Assembly (NCBI GenBank): GCA_017472145.1
Contig: JAFUQX010000005.1
Location: forward strand, 1 to 44,168
Length of the DNA stretch: 44,168 nt
Reading direction: 5' to 3'
Source of the DNA: Ruminococcus sp.
GTDB lineage: Bacteria; Bacillota; Clostridia; Oscillospirales; Ruminococcaceae
The translations under genes were made by a program, and so were the position numbers. The notes under the pieces were generated by a model that had not been told where the DNA came from, searched no databases, and was given only the letters and a program-made list of their open reading frames with translations. Below, piece by piece: positions 25,918-33,985 of this stretch; within the stretch, counting starts at the first letter, position 1, and the number at the start of each line of letters is the position of its first letter.

Positions 25918-26541
25918 TCATCTGGCCGAAACAAATGAAAAAGCTTCCCCTGCTGAGCCGGTCTCAGCGGTAAAGCCATTGGACCCGCCCAGTACAAGCT
26001 GGAACATCATTTTGAGAATTTCCCGGGGATCCTCACGCTCCGGACTGATCAGCCAGTCCGCCACCATGGATACACAGCCGCTGCAAAAGAAGGCCGTAGC
26101 CAGCTCGACCTGCCGCTCACAGGCCTCCTTCCCCATCAGAGAACGGATCCACACCTTCGCACGCTCCTTTGTCATCTGCTCCATTCGCTTGAGGAAGGTA
26201 TGATCTCCATTCTGACTGCAAAGGATCAGCACCGTACGGCGGTTTCGTTCCAGGAAGGACAGCGCCACCTCCATGAAATGATAGACCTCCTCTCTAAGAG
26301 GGCCGCTGTTCTCCTCCGCATTCAGCTCATAATAAAAATCCTCAAACAGCTGCTCCTCCATCTTGTCCACCATATCGAAAATATCCATATAGTGCAGATA
26401 GAATGTGGAACGGTTCACGGCCACCCGCTCGGTCAGCTCCCGTACCGTTATATTCTTTATGCTTTTCTCCTGCATCAGCTGCAAAAGCCCTTCCTCCAGG
26501 AACTGTCTTGTGCGGCGCACACGTCTGTTTCTTGATGTCAT
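25918..26541 (-). CDS. TetR/AcrR-family transcriptional regulator
   Basis: A 207-residue one-component regulator. The N-terminal helix-turn-helix has the typical form RRTRQFLEEGLLQLMQEKSI, then ITVRELTERVAVNRSTFYLHY (about residues 28-48). The C-terminal half is the ligand and dimerisation domain, with TetR_C-type helices (SFLERNRRTVLILCSQNG, FFCSGCVSMVADWLISP). AAGGAG lies nine bases upstream of the ATG. It lies between two large dockerin genes on the same strand, separated from them by a promoter and a terminator. Its target and ligand are not apparent. Confidence 0.92.
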   Translation of the reverse strand: MTSRNRRVRRTRQFLEEGLLQLMQEKSIKNITVRELTERVAVNRSTFYLHYMDIFDMVDKMEEQLFEDFYYELNAEENSGPLREEVYHFMEVALSFLERNRRTVLILCSQNGDHTFLKRMEQMTKERAKVWIRSLMGKEACERQVELATAFFCSGCVSMVADWLISPEREDPREILKMMFQLVLGGSNGFTAETGSAGEAFSFVSAR

Positions 26542-26684
26542 CCGGCATCACTCCTTCACCTGTAATTATTTATATTATACAGAACAAAAGCTGAATATTC
26601 AAGGCTATTCCATGAATCATTATTTACAAATCAACACATTGTGTGAATCTGTCTGGTTATGTACTGTGAAGGACTGCAAAGAGT

Positions 26685-26730
26685 AACACAGGGCTGCCGC
26701 ATACATCCATGCAGCAGCCCTGTGTTTATT
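26685..26730. terminator. Terminator hairpin between the metallopeptidase and TetR genes
   Basis: A perfect 13-bp stem aacacagggctgc / gcagccctgtgtt (26685-26697 / 26714-26726). A T-rich tail lies on the plus-strand side; on the minus strand it follows the dockerin-peptidase stop. The gctgc/gcagc core is shared with the hairpins at 10236 and 31350. The rest of the 26542-26758 gap shows no gene. Confidence 0.8.
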
Positions 26731-26758
26731 TATCCTGTATTTCACAGGCCGCTTGGGC

Positions 26759-29419
26759 TTATTCCGCCTTCACGTAATTGGTGATCTCAAATTTTGTGAT
26801 CGTACCCGATCCCATAAGCTGGATCTTGTATACACCCTCAAGGGAAATGTTCTCACCGCCTACACTGGCGCCGATAACCTGTCCGCTGATGTTATAAAAG
26901 TAAACCGTACAGTCCTCATCAATATTCAGGTACATTTCAGAGGTATCATAACCCTTGTACTCCTCCAGATACTGCCGTGTCGGTGCAAGATCGATCTCCA
27001 GCCCAGTACTGTATGCAACCGGAATATTGTCGCTCAGTAAGGTCGTTTCATTGCCAAGTGCGTTAAATTCCGGATACAGATCGAAATGCTCAACCTCTGT
27101 CAGATCTCGGACAAGCGACTCATTCCAGCTGGACTCAAAAATGAAATCAGATTCATGTTCCTTCAGCCAGTCATAGCAGCCGTCCAGGATGCCTTCGCCA
27201 TAAACACTCTCGATCAGCTGGATCTGTTTCTCCGGAGTAAAGCCGTCTATATATGTAGCGGTTCCGTCTTCATTCTCTATAAATGTCCCTTCAAAATTTC
27301 CAAGTGCATCCCGGGCCGGGATCCAGCTTGTAAAGTCGCCCTGTGTTGCATGCAGATAGGACAAGAGTACGTTTCCTACACCATACAGTCCATTAAAGCC
27401 TGAAGGATACCCATTTTCGATCCAGTATTCCAGCGGCTGAGTGTAGATATCTTCTTCAACATTATGATTATGATCATTCTCGATAGACATCCAGCCAATC
27501 GCACAGGTATCGGGATAATGCTCCTCCAGATAGTCCAGAGCCAGCGAAGTCACGTAAACTGCAAATCCTTCTGTCAGCGTTTTTCCAGCAAAATACTCAT
27601 CATTTCTGTTTTCCAGCACATGCGCCATCTCATGGATAAAATGATAATTATCGTCTATTAGCAGATCTCCTGACAAAAGATAAACCATATCAGATGCACT
27701 AGCTCCGATGCCCACCTCCGACTCGCTGTCTGTATCCGGACGGCTGACTTTTATCACAAGCCGCTTTCCATGGGGAGCATCCGTATAGGACAGCCCTGTA
27801 ACCGCCTCGATGGCTTCATAGATCCGGTCGGCATGGAGGGCCAGGTCATTGCGGACATAGATATTCTCATCGATCTCGAATGTGATGTGCTCCGTCTCCA
27901 CGATCGTGAATTCCTGTGTAATATAACCAGGCTTTTCCATGGGCACATAATTGGTGATCTCAAAGCGTGTAACCGTACCCTCTCCTACAAGCCTGATCTT
28001 ATAGACATTCTCAAGGGAGACACCCTCACCGCCTGTACACTCCCGGAGCAGCTCACCATTCTCATCATAAAGAGCCAGCTGACAGGATTCATCAATATTC
28101 AGATACATCTCAGAGGTATCATAGTGCTTGTACTTTTCCAGATAGAAGCGTGTCGGCTCAAGGTCGATTTCAAGGTCACTGTAAGCAACCGGAATATTGC
28201 TGTCCAGTAAGGTCGTTTCATTGCCAAGTCCAGTAAAGTACGGATACAGATCGAGATGCTCAACCTCTGTCAGATCACGGACATACAATTTACTCAGATC
28301 TACATTAAAAAAGAAATCAGATTCATGCTCCTTCAGCCAGTCATAGCAGCCGTCCAGGATGCCTTCGCCATAAACGCTCTCGATCAGCTGAATCTGTTTC
28401 TCTGGAGTAAAGCCGTCTACATATGTAGTGGTTCCATCTTCATTCTCTATAAATGTCGATTCAAAATAACCAAGTGCATCCCGGGCTGGGATCCAGCTTG
28501 TAAAGTCGCCCTGTGTTGCGTGCAGATAAGCCAGGATCAGCCGTCCTACGCCATACAGCCCGTTGCCGGCTGAAGGATATCCATTTTCGATCCAGTATTC
28601 CAGCGGTTGGGTGTAAATATCTTCATTGATATTATAATTCGAGTTATTCCCAACAGTTGTGCCCCCAATTGCATAGGTATCGGGATAATGCTCCTCCAGA
28701 TAATCTGTAACCAGAGCGGTGGTATAGGTCGCAAATCCCTCTGTCAGCGTTTGCCCAGCAAAGTATTCGTCATTTCTTTCTTCCAGTACATGTACTGATT
28801 CATGAATGATTGTCATGGTATCTGCGATCAGCAGATCACCAGATGAAAAATAAACCTCATGCCCTGCATGAGCAGCGCCAATCTCCGACTCGCTGTCTGT
28901 ATCCGGGCGGCTGACATTTATCACAAGCCGTTCTCCATAGGGTGCATCCGTATAGGACAGACCTGTAACCGCCTCGATGGCTTCATAGATCCGGTCTGCG
29001 TGAAGGGCCAGGTCATTGCGGACATAGATATTCTCATCGATCTCGAATGTGATGTGTTCCGTCTCCACGGTCGTGAATTCCCGTGTGATGTATCCGGCTG
29101 CGCCGCAGAACTGCTCCAGGATCTGTTCCACCAATGCGTTTTTCATCAGCACGGAATCAAATACATTGATCCGCTGATTCCCGTCAAAATCCGCATTCGG
29201 CCAGGTGAAGGTCTCCGTTTCCAGGCCCAGGAGATATTTTTGCAGCAGCACAACATCCATGATGGTGAAGCTTCCGTCTGAGTTTGCGTCTCCGAGCAGC
29301 GTGACCTGCTCTGTTTCGGCCGTTTCTGCATGAACCGAAACGGTCGGGAAAAGCCCCAGGAGATTCAGCAGCAGCGTACAGCTAAGAAGAACGGATAAAA
29401 AATGCATTCGTTTTTTCAT
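26759..29419 (-). CDS. Secreted dockerin protein with two tandem HExxH metallopeptidase modules
   Basis: An 886-residue protein. Signal peptide MKKRMHFLSVLLSCTLLLNL with cleavage near VHA-E. An N-terminal type I dockerin at ~45-105 has GDANSDGSFTIMDVVLLQKY and ADFDGNQRINVFDSVLMKNA. Two homologous modules of ~390 residues follow. Each opens with FEIDENIYVRNDLALHADRI and carries a zinc motif: TIIHESVHVLEERN with LTEGFATY (H near 205), and FIHEMAHVLENRN with LTEGFAVY (H near 595). HExxH plus a downstream TEG Glu is the gluzincin pattern seen in peptidase-MA-like families. Each module ends in a beta-domain finishing FEITNYV. The ATG at 29419 has AGGAGGA six bases upstream. It is probably a cellulosome-borne protease; its substrate is unknown. 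Confidence 0.9.
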   Translation of the reverse strand: MKKRMHFLSVLLSCTLLLNLLGLFPTVSVHAETAETEQVTLLGDANSDGSFTIMDVVLLQKYLLGLETETFTWPNADFDGNQRINVFDSVLMKNALVEQILEQFCGAAGYITREFTTVETEHITFEIDENIYVRNDLALHADRIYEAIEAVTGLSYTDAPYGERLVINVSRPDTDSESEIGAAHAGHEVYFSSGDLLIADTMTIIHESVHVLEERNDEYFAGQTLTEGFATYTTALVTDYLEEHYPDTYAIGGTTVGNNSNYNINEDIYTQPLEYWIENGYPSAGNGLYGVGRLILAYLHATQGDFTSWIPARDALGYFESTFIENEDGTTTYVDGFTPEKQIQLIESVYGEGILDGCYDWLKEHESDFFFNVDLSKLYVRDLTEVEHLDLYPYFTGLGNETTLLDSNIPVAYSDLEIDLEPTRFYLEKYKHYDTSEMYLNIDESCQLALYDENGELLRECTGGEGVSLENVYKIRLVGEGTVTRFEITNYVPMEKPGYITQEFTIVETEHITFEIDENIYVRNDLALHADRIYEAIEAVTGLSYTDAPHGKRLVIKVSRPDTDSESEVGIGASASDMVYLLSGDLLIDDNYHFIHEMAHVLENRNDEYFAGKTLTEGFAVYVTSLALDYLEEHYPDTCAIGWMSIENDHNHNVEEDIYTQPLEYWIENGYPSGFNGLYGVGNVLLSYLHATQGDFTSWIPARDALGNFEGTFIENEDGTATYIDGFTPEKQIQLIESVYGEGILDGCYDWLKEHESDFIFESSWNESLVRDLTEVEHFDLYPEFNALGNETTLLSDNIPVAYSTGLEIDLAPTRQYLEEYKGYDTSEMYLNIDEDCTVYFYNISGQVIGASVGGENISLEGVYKIQLMGSGTITKFEITNYVKAE

Positions 29420-29574
29420 AACAACTCCTCCTAATATAAATGGTATCGTATTTTTATCGGGCCGCAATATCCCTTGTTGAGCCGCCATCCCCCTCTCTTA
29501 AGGCGCATCGGACGCACAGCCGCCTGTGAATGCGCCGTCTTTCATTTGTAGAAAAAGCTGAAAATTATAACCAT

Positions 29575-29603
29575 ATTATAACATATTTTAGAGATGATTG
29601 CAA
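29575..29603 (-). promoter_or_regulatory. Promoter of the dockerin-metallopeptidase gene
   Basis: On the minus strand, TTGCAA (29598-29603), a 17-base spacer, and an extended -10 TGTTATAAT (core 29575-29580). A second TATAAT lies about 11 bases further downstream. The leader is about 150 bases. Confidence 0.7.
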
Positions 29604-29696
29604 TAGCGTTCTGACTGCTTTTCCGGTAAAATTTGCTTCTTTTCAAAAGTACAGAAAGCGCCGGAAGCGATAATTCTCCGGCCGGAAGCAATCCTC

Positions 29697-29725
29697 TTTA
29701 CAAAGCCCGGCAAATGTGCTATAAT
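29697..29725 (+). promoter_or_regulatory. Promoter of the first zinc-ribbon/DUF4190 gene
   Basis: TTTACA (29697-29702), a 17-base spacer, and TATAAT (29720-29725), with the ATG about 33 bases downstream. Confidence 0.8.
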
Positions 29726-29758
29726 AAAAACAAATTTGTAACATCAGGGGGAATTTCC

Positions 29759-30295
29759 ATGTCAAATATCAAAGTCTGCCCGACCTGTGGGGCGACATTC
29801 GAAGGCGAGCATACACATTGCCCGTCCTGCTATGCACCGCAGACCGATTCCCAGGCCTATCAGAGGGAATATGGAAACAACGGGGCTGGTCAGAATCCGT
29901 ATCCACATCCCGTACAGACGCCCCCGAATTCATATGAAAACGCACCTCAGAATCCGCCGAGTCCCCAGCCACAGCCGATTCCCTTTCAGAACGGGATGCA
30001 GAATCACGGTCAGAATGCACCCTATAACGGCGGGATGGGCCTGTATCCGAATCAGAGCCGTCAGACTCCGGACAGCGGCGGCGGACTGGCCGTGGCCGGC
30101 ATGGTCATCGGTATTGCCTCCATCCTTTTGTGCTGCCTGAATGTGATCAATGTGGCTCTGGGCATTGCAGGCTGTATCCTCAGTATAATCGGCATGAGAA
30201 GCTTCCGGTACAAGGGCTGCGCCATCGCCGGGCTGATCTGCTCCATCTGCGGCATACTGCTGGGCATTCTCTACATGCTGATTATGCTCAGCTGA
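29759..30295 (+). CDS. Zinc-ribbon, DUF4190-type membrane protein
   Basis: A 178-residue protein. The N-terminal zinc ribbon has two Cys pairs (VCPTCGATFEGEHTHCPSCY). A long Pro/Asn/Gln-rich linker covers ~residues 27-105. Two membrane helices of the DUF4190 type come last (LAVAGMVIGIASILLCCLNV and GLICSICGILLGILYMLIML, linked by FRYKGCAIA). The ATG at 29759 has GGGGG about seven bases upstream. Such proteins are common in Firmicutes and their role is unknown. The next gene has the same architecture and is a paralogue. Confidence 0.88.
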   Translation: MSNIKVCPTCGATFEGEHTHCPSCYAPQTDSQAYQREYGNNGAGQNPYPHPVQTPPNSYENAPQNPPSPQPQPIPFQNGMQNHGQNAPYNGGMGLYPNQSRQTPDSGGGLAVAGMVIGIASILLCCLNVINVALGIAGCILSIIGMRSFRYKGCAIAGLICSICGILLGILYMLIMLS

Positions 30296-30353
30296 AAAAA
30301 AAGGCCGTTTGTTGGTGAAAATGGAGAAAATGCGGAGAGACTGATATTTTCTC

Positions 30354-30382
30354 TTTCCAAAAGGCTCTGAATCTGTTATAAT
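30354..30382 (+). promoter_or_regulatory. Promoter of the second zinc-ribbon/DUF4190 gene
   Basis: A weak -35 TTTCCA (30354-30359), a 17-base spacer, and an extended -10 TGTTATAAT (core 30377-30382), with the ATG about 43 bases downstream. Confidence 0.65.
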
Positions 30383-30424
30383 GAAAATGCGAATTTGCAA
30401 TCATGAACGGGGAGGTTCTTAATA

Positions 30425-31294
30425 ATGGCAAAAAATTCTGTATGTTCCGCCTGCGGAATGACAATGGAGGGCGAAAAGAAATTCTGCCCTACATGCGGAT
30501 GTGCAATGACGATAACGGAGGTTCCGGATGCGGCCTCTATGGGACTGGACAGCTTTGCTTCTCCGGCCGGAGATTCCATGAATACAGCTGGTATTCCGGA
30601 GGTCCCGCCGATGAATGATGCGCCGGCTGGTATCCCGGAGGTCCCGCCGCTGGAACAAAGCAGCGCCGAAATTCCCGGTACTGTAAATATCAATCAGTAT
30701 ATGGACATGAGCGGGGCCGGGGCTGTTCCTCCGTACAATAACAATATGGGGATGAATGGCGCAGGCGCTGTTCCGCCGTACAACAGCAACATGGGCATGA
30801 ATGGCGCAGGCGCTGTTCCGCCGTATAACAGCAACATGGGCATGAATGGCGCAGGCGCTGTTCCGCCGTATAACAACATGGGGATGAATGGCACAGGGGT
30901 TGTTCCGCCGTACAACAATAATATGGGTATGTCCCGTCAGCAGGCACAGAATAACGGCAAGGATAGTCTGGCTCTGGTGGGTATGATCATCGGTATCGTT
31001 TCCATTCTCCTGTTCTGCCTGAACTGGATCGATATTCCCATTGCGATCACCGGTCTGGTGCTGAGCATCATCGGTCTCAAGAGCGTGAACAAGAAGGGCA
31101 TGGCCGTGGCCGGTATCATCTGTTCTGTCCTAGGTCTGCTTGCAAGTATTGCTCTGCTGGCTGGTATCCTGTTCGGAATGTTCAGCGAGTCTGACTCCCA
31201 GAATGATATCTACAGCTTCATCGAGGAGTATGAGGAATACGACTATGATGAGGACGATTTCTATGAGTATGAATATCACTATGAGTGGGACTAA
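30425..31294 (+). CDS. Zinc-ribbon, repeat-containing DUF4190-type membrane protein with acidic Tyr-rich tail
   Basis: A 289-residue paralogue of the preceding gene. The zinc ribbon is VCSACGMTMEGEKKFCPTCG. A Pro-rich linker carries IPEVPP twice. Five tandem 15-residue repeats follow (MNGAGAVPPYNNNMG type, ~residues 95-168). Two membrane segments lie at about 178-245 (LVGMIIGIVSILLFCLNW; VAGIICSVLGLLASIALLAG). The last 35 residues are almost only Glu, Asp and Tyr, outside the second helix. The repeats and the acidic tail are missing from the neighbour. Function unknown; perhaps a sensor or scaffold at the membrane. Confidence 0.88.
   Translation: MAKNSVCSACGMTMEGEKKFCPTCGCAMTITEVPDAASMGLDSFASPAGDSMNTAGIPEVPPMNDAPAGIPEVPPLEQSSAEIPGTVNINQYMDMSGAGAVPPYNNNMGMNGAGAVPPYNSNMGMNGAGAVPPYNSNMGMNGAGAVPPYNNMGMNGTGVVPPYNNNMGMSRQQAQNNGKDSLALVGMIIGIVSILLFCLNWIDIPIAITGLVLSIIGLKSVNKKGMAVAGIICSVLGLLASIALLAGILFGMFSESDSQNDIYSFIEEYEEYDYDEDDFYEYEYHYEWD
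30707..30928 (+). repeat. Five tandem 45-base coding repeats (one of 42)
   Basis: Units start at 30707, 30752, 30797, 30842 and 30884. They encode M(S/N)GAGAVPPYNNNMG with small variations; the fourth lacks one codon. Units 2 and 3 are almost identical in DNA, which indicates recent slippage or recombination. Confidence 0.95.
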
Positions 31295-31349
31295 GAGCCG
31301 TACATAAATACAGAACAGGACTCCATGTCCCTCTGCTGAAAAAATACAA

Positions 31350-31388
31350 GGGCTGCTGCAAACCTGAGCGTTGCAGCAGCCCCTTTTT
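31350..31388. terminator. Bidirectional terminator between the DUF4190 gene and alr
   Basis: A perfect 12-bp stem gggctgctgcaa / ttgcagcagccc (31350-31361 / 31371-31382) with T5 on the plus side and an A-rich left flank, so it can end both convergent transcripts. Confidence 0.9.
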
Positions 31389-31389
31389 C

Positions 31390-32520
31390 TTATTCTTCCA
31401 CAACCAGTCTCGGCACTCTTTTGGAGATACCACAGATGATCTCATATCCAATCGTTCCGTAAAGAGAGGCCAGCCAGTCCGCCGTGATCTCACAGTCCCC
31501 GAACAGGGTCACCTCATCACCCGATACCACCGGCTCTGTTACATCCGTTACATCCAGCATCATCTGGTCCATGCACACACGCCCCACGATCGGACAGGCC
31601 ACCCCATGTACCAGCGCCCGTCCCTTTCCGGAAAGAAGCCGTGCATAACCATCGGCATAGCCGGCCGTCACCGTGGCGATCCTGCGTGCGCCTGGTGCGG
31701 TATAGGTCCGCCCATAGCTGATACAATCGCCCTCGGATACCGTCTTGACCTGAGAAATTACGCTCTTAAAGGTCATCACCGGCTTTATATCCACCGGCAC
31801 AGGAACCAGATAGTTTGGCGCAAGGCCATACATCACAATGCCGATTCTGGCCAGTGTACATCTGGGATTGGGCTTGCAGACACTGGCCGCACTGTTCATG
31901 CAGTGCACATGCGGAAGGGCATAGCCCAGCTCCTTCAGGCGGTCATAAACATCCAGGATCCGCTTTTCCTGCTCCGCTGTGTAAAGCACATCCTCCTCAT
32001 CGGGAGAATCTGCTGCAGCAAAATGGGTATACAGCCCTTCGATCTTCAGCCTGGACATCTCAAACAGGGGCAGGAGCTGCTGCACATAGGTATCCGCCGT
32101 CTTGCCCTGAAAGCCGATCCGTCCCATGCCTGTGTCCAGCTTGATGTGACACCGCACCGGTGCATCTGCATACTGCTGGAGCTGCGCTGCATATTCCTCA
32201 GAGATCACACCCTGAATGATATTGTGTCTGGCCATTTCCGGTGCACATTCCGGGGGTGTATAGCCCAGAATAAAAATCTCCGCATCCGGACAGACCCTGC
32301 GGACGGACAGCGCTTCCTCCAGATTGGAGACAGCAAACCAGTGTACACCCAGCTCTGAGAGCTTCCGGCAGATGGCCTCATCGCCATGACCATAGGCATT
32401 GGCCTTTACAACAGCCATGAGCTGTGTCTGCTCCGGGAGAACCGCTCTGACGGAGGTGATATTGTGCGCCAGTGCGGAGAGATCGATTTCCGCCCATGCA
32501 CGATGCAAAATTTTCTTCAT
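31390..32520 (-). CDS. alr: Alanine racemase
   Basis: This PLP enzyme converts L- to D-alanine for peptidoglycan. The 376-residue protein has the PLP-lysine motif MAVVKANAYGHG near residue 39. HIKLDTGMGRIGF and YTHFAAAD follow. The second catalytic residue is Tyr in SYGRTYTA (~265), and GRVCMDQMMLDVTD and YGTIGYEIICGISKRVPR lie near the end. The ATG at 32520 has GAAGG eight bases upstream. It is apparently monocistronic and divergent from the SLOG gene. Confidence 0.97.
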   Translation of the reverse strand: MKKILHRAWAEIDLSALAHNITSVRAVLPEQTQLMAVVKANAYGHGDEAICRKLSELGVHWFAVSNLEEALSVRRVCPDAEIFILGYTPPECAPEMARHNIIQGVISEEYAAQLQQYADAPVRCHIKLDTGMGRIGFQGKTADTYVQQLLPLFEMSRLKIEGLYTHFAAADSPDEEDVLYTAEQEKRILDVYDRLKELGYALPHVHCMNSAASVCKPNPRCTLARIGIVMYGLAPNYLVPVPVDIKPVMTFKSVISQVKTVSEGDCISYGRTYTAPGARRIATVTAGYADGYARLLSGKGRALVHGVACPIVGRVCMDQMMLDVTDVTEPVVSGDEVTLFGDCEITADWLASLYGTIGYEIICGISKRVPRLVVEE

Positions 32521-32586
32521 ATAGAAAGCCTTCTTTCAAAAAAGGATTCCCCAAAGCACAGAAAAGCCGGCTCTGTGGGGAAAGCC

Positions 32587-32615
32587 TTGATTTCTAACGA
32601 GATCTGCGTTATAAT
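32587..32615 (+). promoter_or_regulatory. Promoter of the SLOG-family gene
   Basis: TTGATT (32587-32592), a 17-base spacer, and TATAAT (32610-32615), with the ATG at 32655. Confidence 0.8.
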
Positions 32616-32654
32616 AAATAAGATATCTATACTATGCAAAAGGGAGGTGCGGCT

Positions 32655-33341
32655 ATGCTTCAGCTGCTCCGGGAAGCACAATATAATGATATGTCCTTTC
32701 TCCGCTACCAGGCCCAGACGGTATGCTTTACAGGCCACCGCCCGGAAAAATTCCTGGATGAGCCGCTATATTCCAGCGAGGTCACACTCCGCAGTATACA
32801 GACGCTTCTGACCATGCTCATCGCCGATACCTACGAAAAAGGCGCACGCTTCTTCATCACCGGCATGGCCCGGGGAGTCGACCTATGGGCCGGAGAGATC
32901 CTGCTCTATATGCAGCAGTTTCTCCCGGATATCCACATCATCGCCGCAGTGCCCCACCCGACCCACGGGCAGGCGTTCAGAGAAAAAGAAGCCCAGCTCC
33001 TCTATCGCATCGGAAACGCCGCAGATGCAGTGATCTGCACCAGTGACACCGTCTCCAATTGGTGCTTCCTCAAGCGAAACGACTATATGCTCCGTCACGC
33101 CAGCACGCTTCTGGCTGTCCACCGGCAGAACGAGGGCGGTACGGCCTACACCATTAAAAAAGCCCGTGCGCAGGGTATTGAACGGCGCATCATTCAGCTG
33201 GACAGCTATCCACGTATGATACCGCTTCTGGAGCGCTATCCGGAGGTCTACCGGATGTACCGGCCCTCCCAGCGATATGCCTTCTGGGAAAAGAATCCCT
33301 ACCTGCTCTATCAGTGCGGACTGCTTTCGGAGGAGTCCTGA
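32655..33341 (+). CDS. SLOG-superfamily (DUF1273/YpsA-like) protein
   Basis: A 228-residue cytoplasmic protein with a Rossmann-like SLOG fold. The N-terminal VCFTGHRPEKF and the central FFITGMARGVDLWAGE are the conserved nucleotide-binding signatures of the family. AVICTSDTVSNWCFLKRNDY and EGGTAYTIKKARAQG continue the fold. Related proteins are proposed to bind nucleotide-derived ligands; YpsA of Bacillus affects cell division. The ATG at 32655 has GGGAGG seven bases upstream, better than 32634. Its 3' end overlaps the convergent queH gene by 31 bases. Confidence 0.85.
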   Translation: MLQLLREAQYNDMSFLRYQAQTVCFTGHRPEKFLDEPLYSSEVTLRSIQTLLTMLIADTYEKGARFFITGMARGVDLWAGEILLYMQQFLPDIHIIAAVPHPTHGQAFREKEAQLLYRIGNAADAVICTSDTVSNWCFLKRNDYMLRHASTLLAVHRQNEGGTAYTIKKARAQGIERRIIQLDSYPRMIPLLERYPEVYRMYRPSQRYAFWEKNPYLLYQCGLLSEES

Positions 33342-33985
33342 GTCTGCTTCTGCCGCTCCCGTTCCGCACGGCTGTACACACAGCCGCAGAAATCCTGCCG
33401 GTAGAGGTCATAGGCCTGAGACAGGGCGATGGAGCGCAGATAGCCGCCCTTCTTTTTGAAATCCGAATACAGCCACGGCACGCCGTACTGCTCTGCCAGA
33501 CGCTCCCCTGTCTCATTGATAAAGGACGCGTCCTTGTGGGGACTGATGGAGAGCGTCGTGGTGACAAAATCCGCCCCATCGGCTGAGCCGGCCCGAAAGG
33601 TCTCCTCCAGCCGGTGGGCGATGCATTTCCTGCATCGTTCGCCGCGCTCCGGCTCGTGTTCATGCCCCTTGGCCAGGGCCAGAAACCGCTCCGGCTCATA
33701 GGTTCCGTCCACTACCTCCACGGGATTCTGAAGGGGCATCTCCGAAATCAGCCGCCTTAGCTCCGAGAGACGGTATTCATATTCCTCCCGAGGCATGATA
33801 TTGGGATTATAAAAAAAGAGCCGGATGGAAAAATACCGGCTGAGTGCCTCAAGCACATAGCTGCTGCAGGGGGCACAGCAGGCGTGAAGATACAGAATCG
33901 GTACCTGCTCTACCGGCAGCTGCTTCAGAATCTGCTCCATCTTCACCTGATAGTTCACCCTGGCCTTCGGGGACTCCGGCGTCAT
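33311..33985 (-). CDS. queH: Epoxyqueuosine reductase QueH
   Basis: QueH carries out the last step of queuosine synthesis in tRNA, reducing epoxyqueuosine with an iron-sulfur cluster. The 224-residue protein has the expected cysteines: LHACCAPCSSYVLE (~34-45), RCRKCIAHRLEETF (~125-130) and DFCGCVYS (~205). The ATG at 33985 has GGAGG seven bases upstream and overlaps the ricT stop by one base. Its last 31 bases overlap the convergent SLOG gene. Confidence 0.93.
   Translation of the reverse strand: MTPESPKARVNYQVKMEQILKQLPVEQVPILYLHACCAPCSSYVLEALSRYFSIRLFFYNPNIMPREEYEYRLSELRRLISEMPLQNPVEVVDGTYEPERFLALAKGHEHEPERGERCRKCIAHRLEETFRAGSADGADFVTTTLSISPHKDASFINETGERLAEQYGVPWLYSDFKKKGGYLRSIALSQAYDLYRQDFCGCVYSRAERERQKQTQDSSESSPH

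Noticed and set aside
25667-25921. 84-codon minus-strand ORF starting at the TetR stop (ATGA overlap)
   Set aside because: There is no ribosome site, the composition follows the AT-rich intergenic DNA, it covers the likely promoter at 25710-25738, and the translation resembles no known protein.
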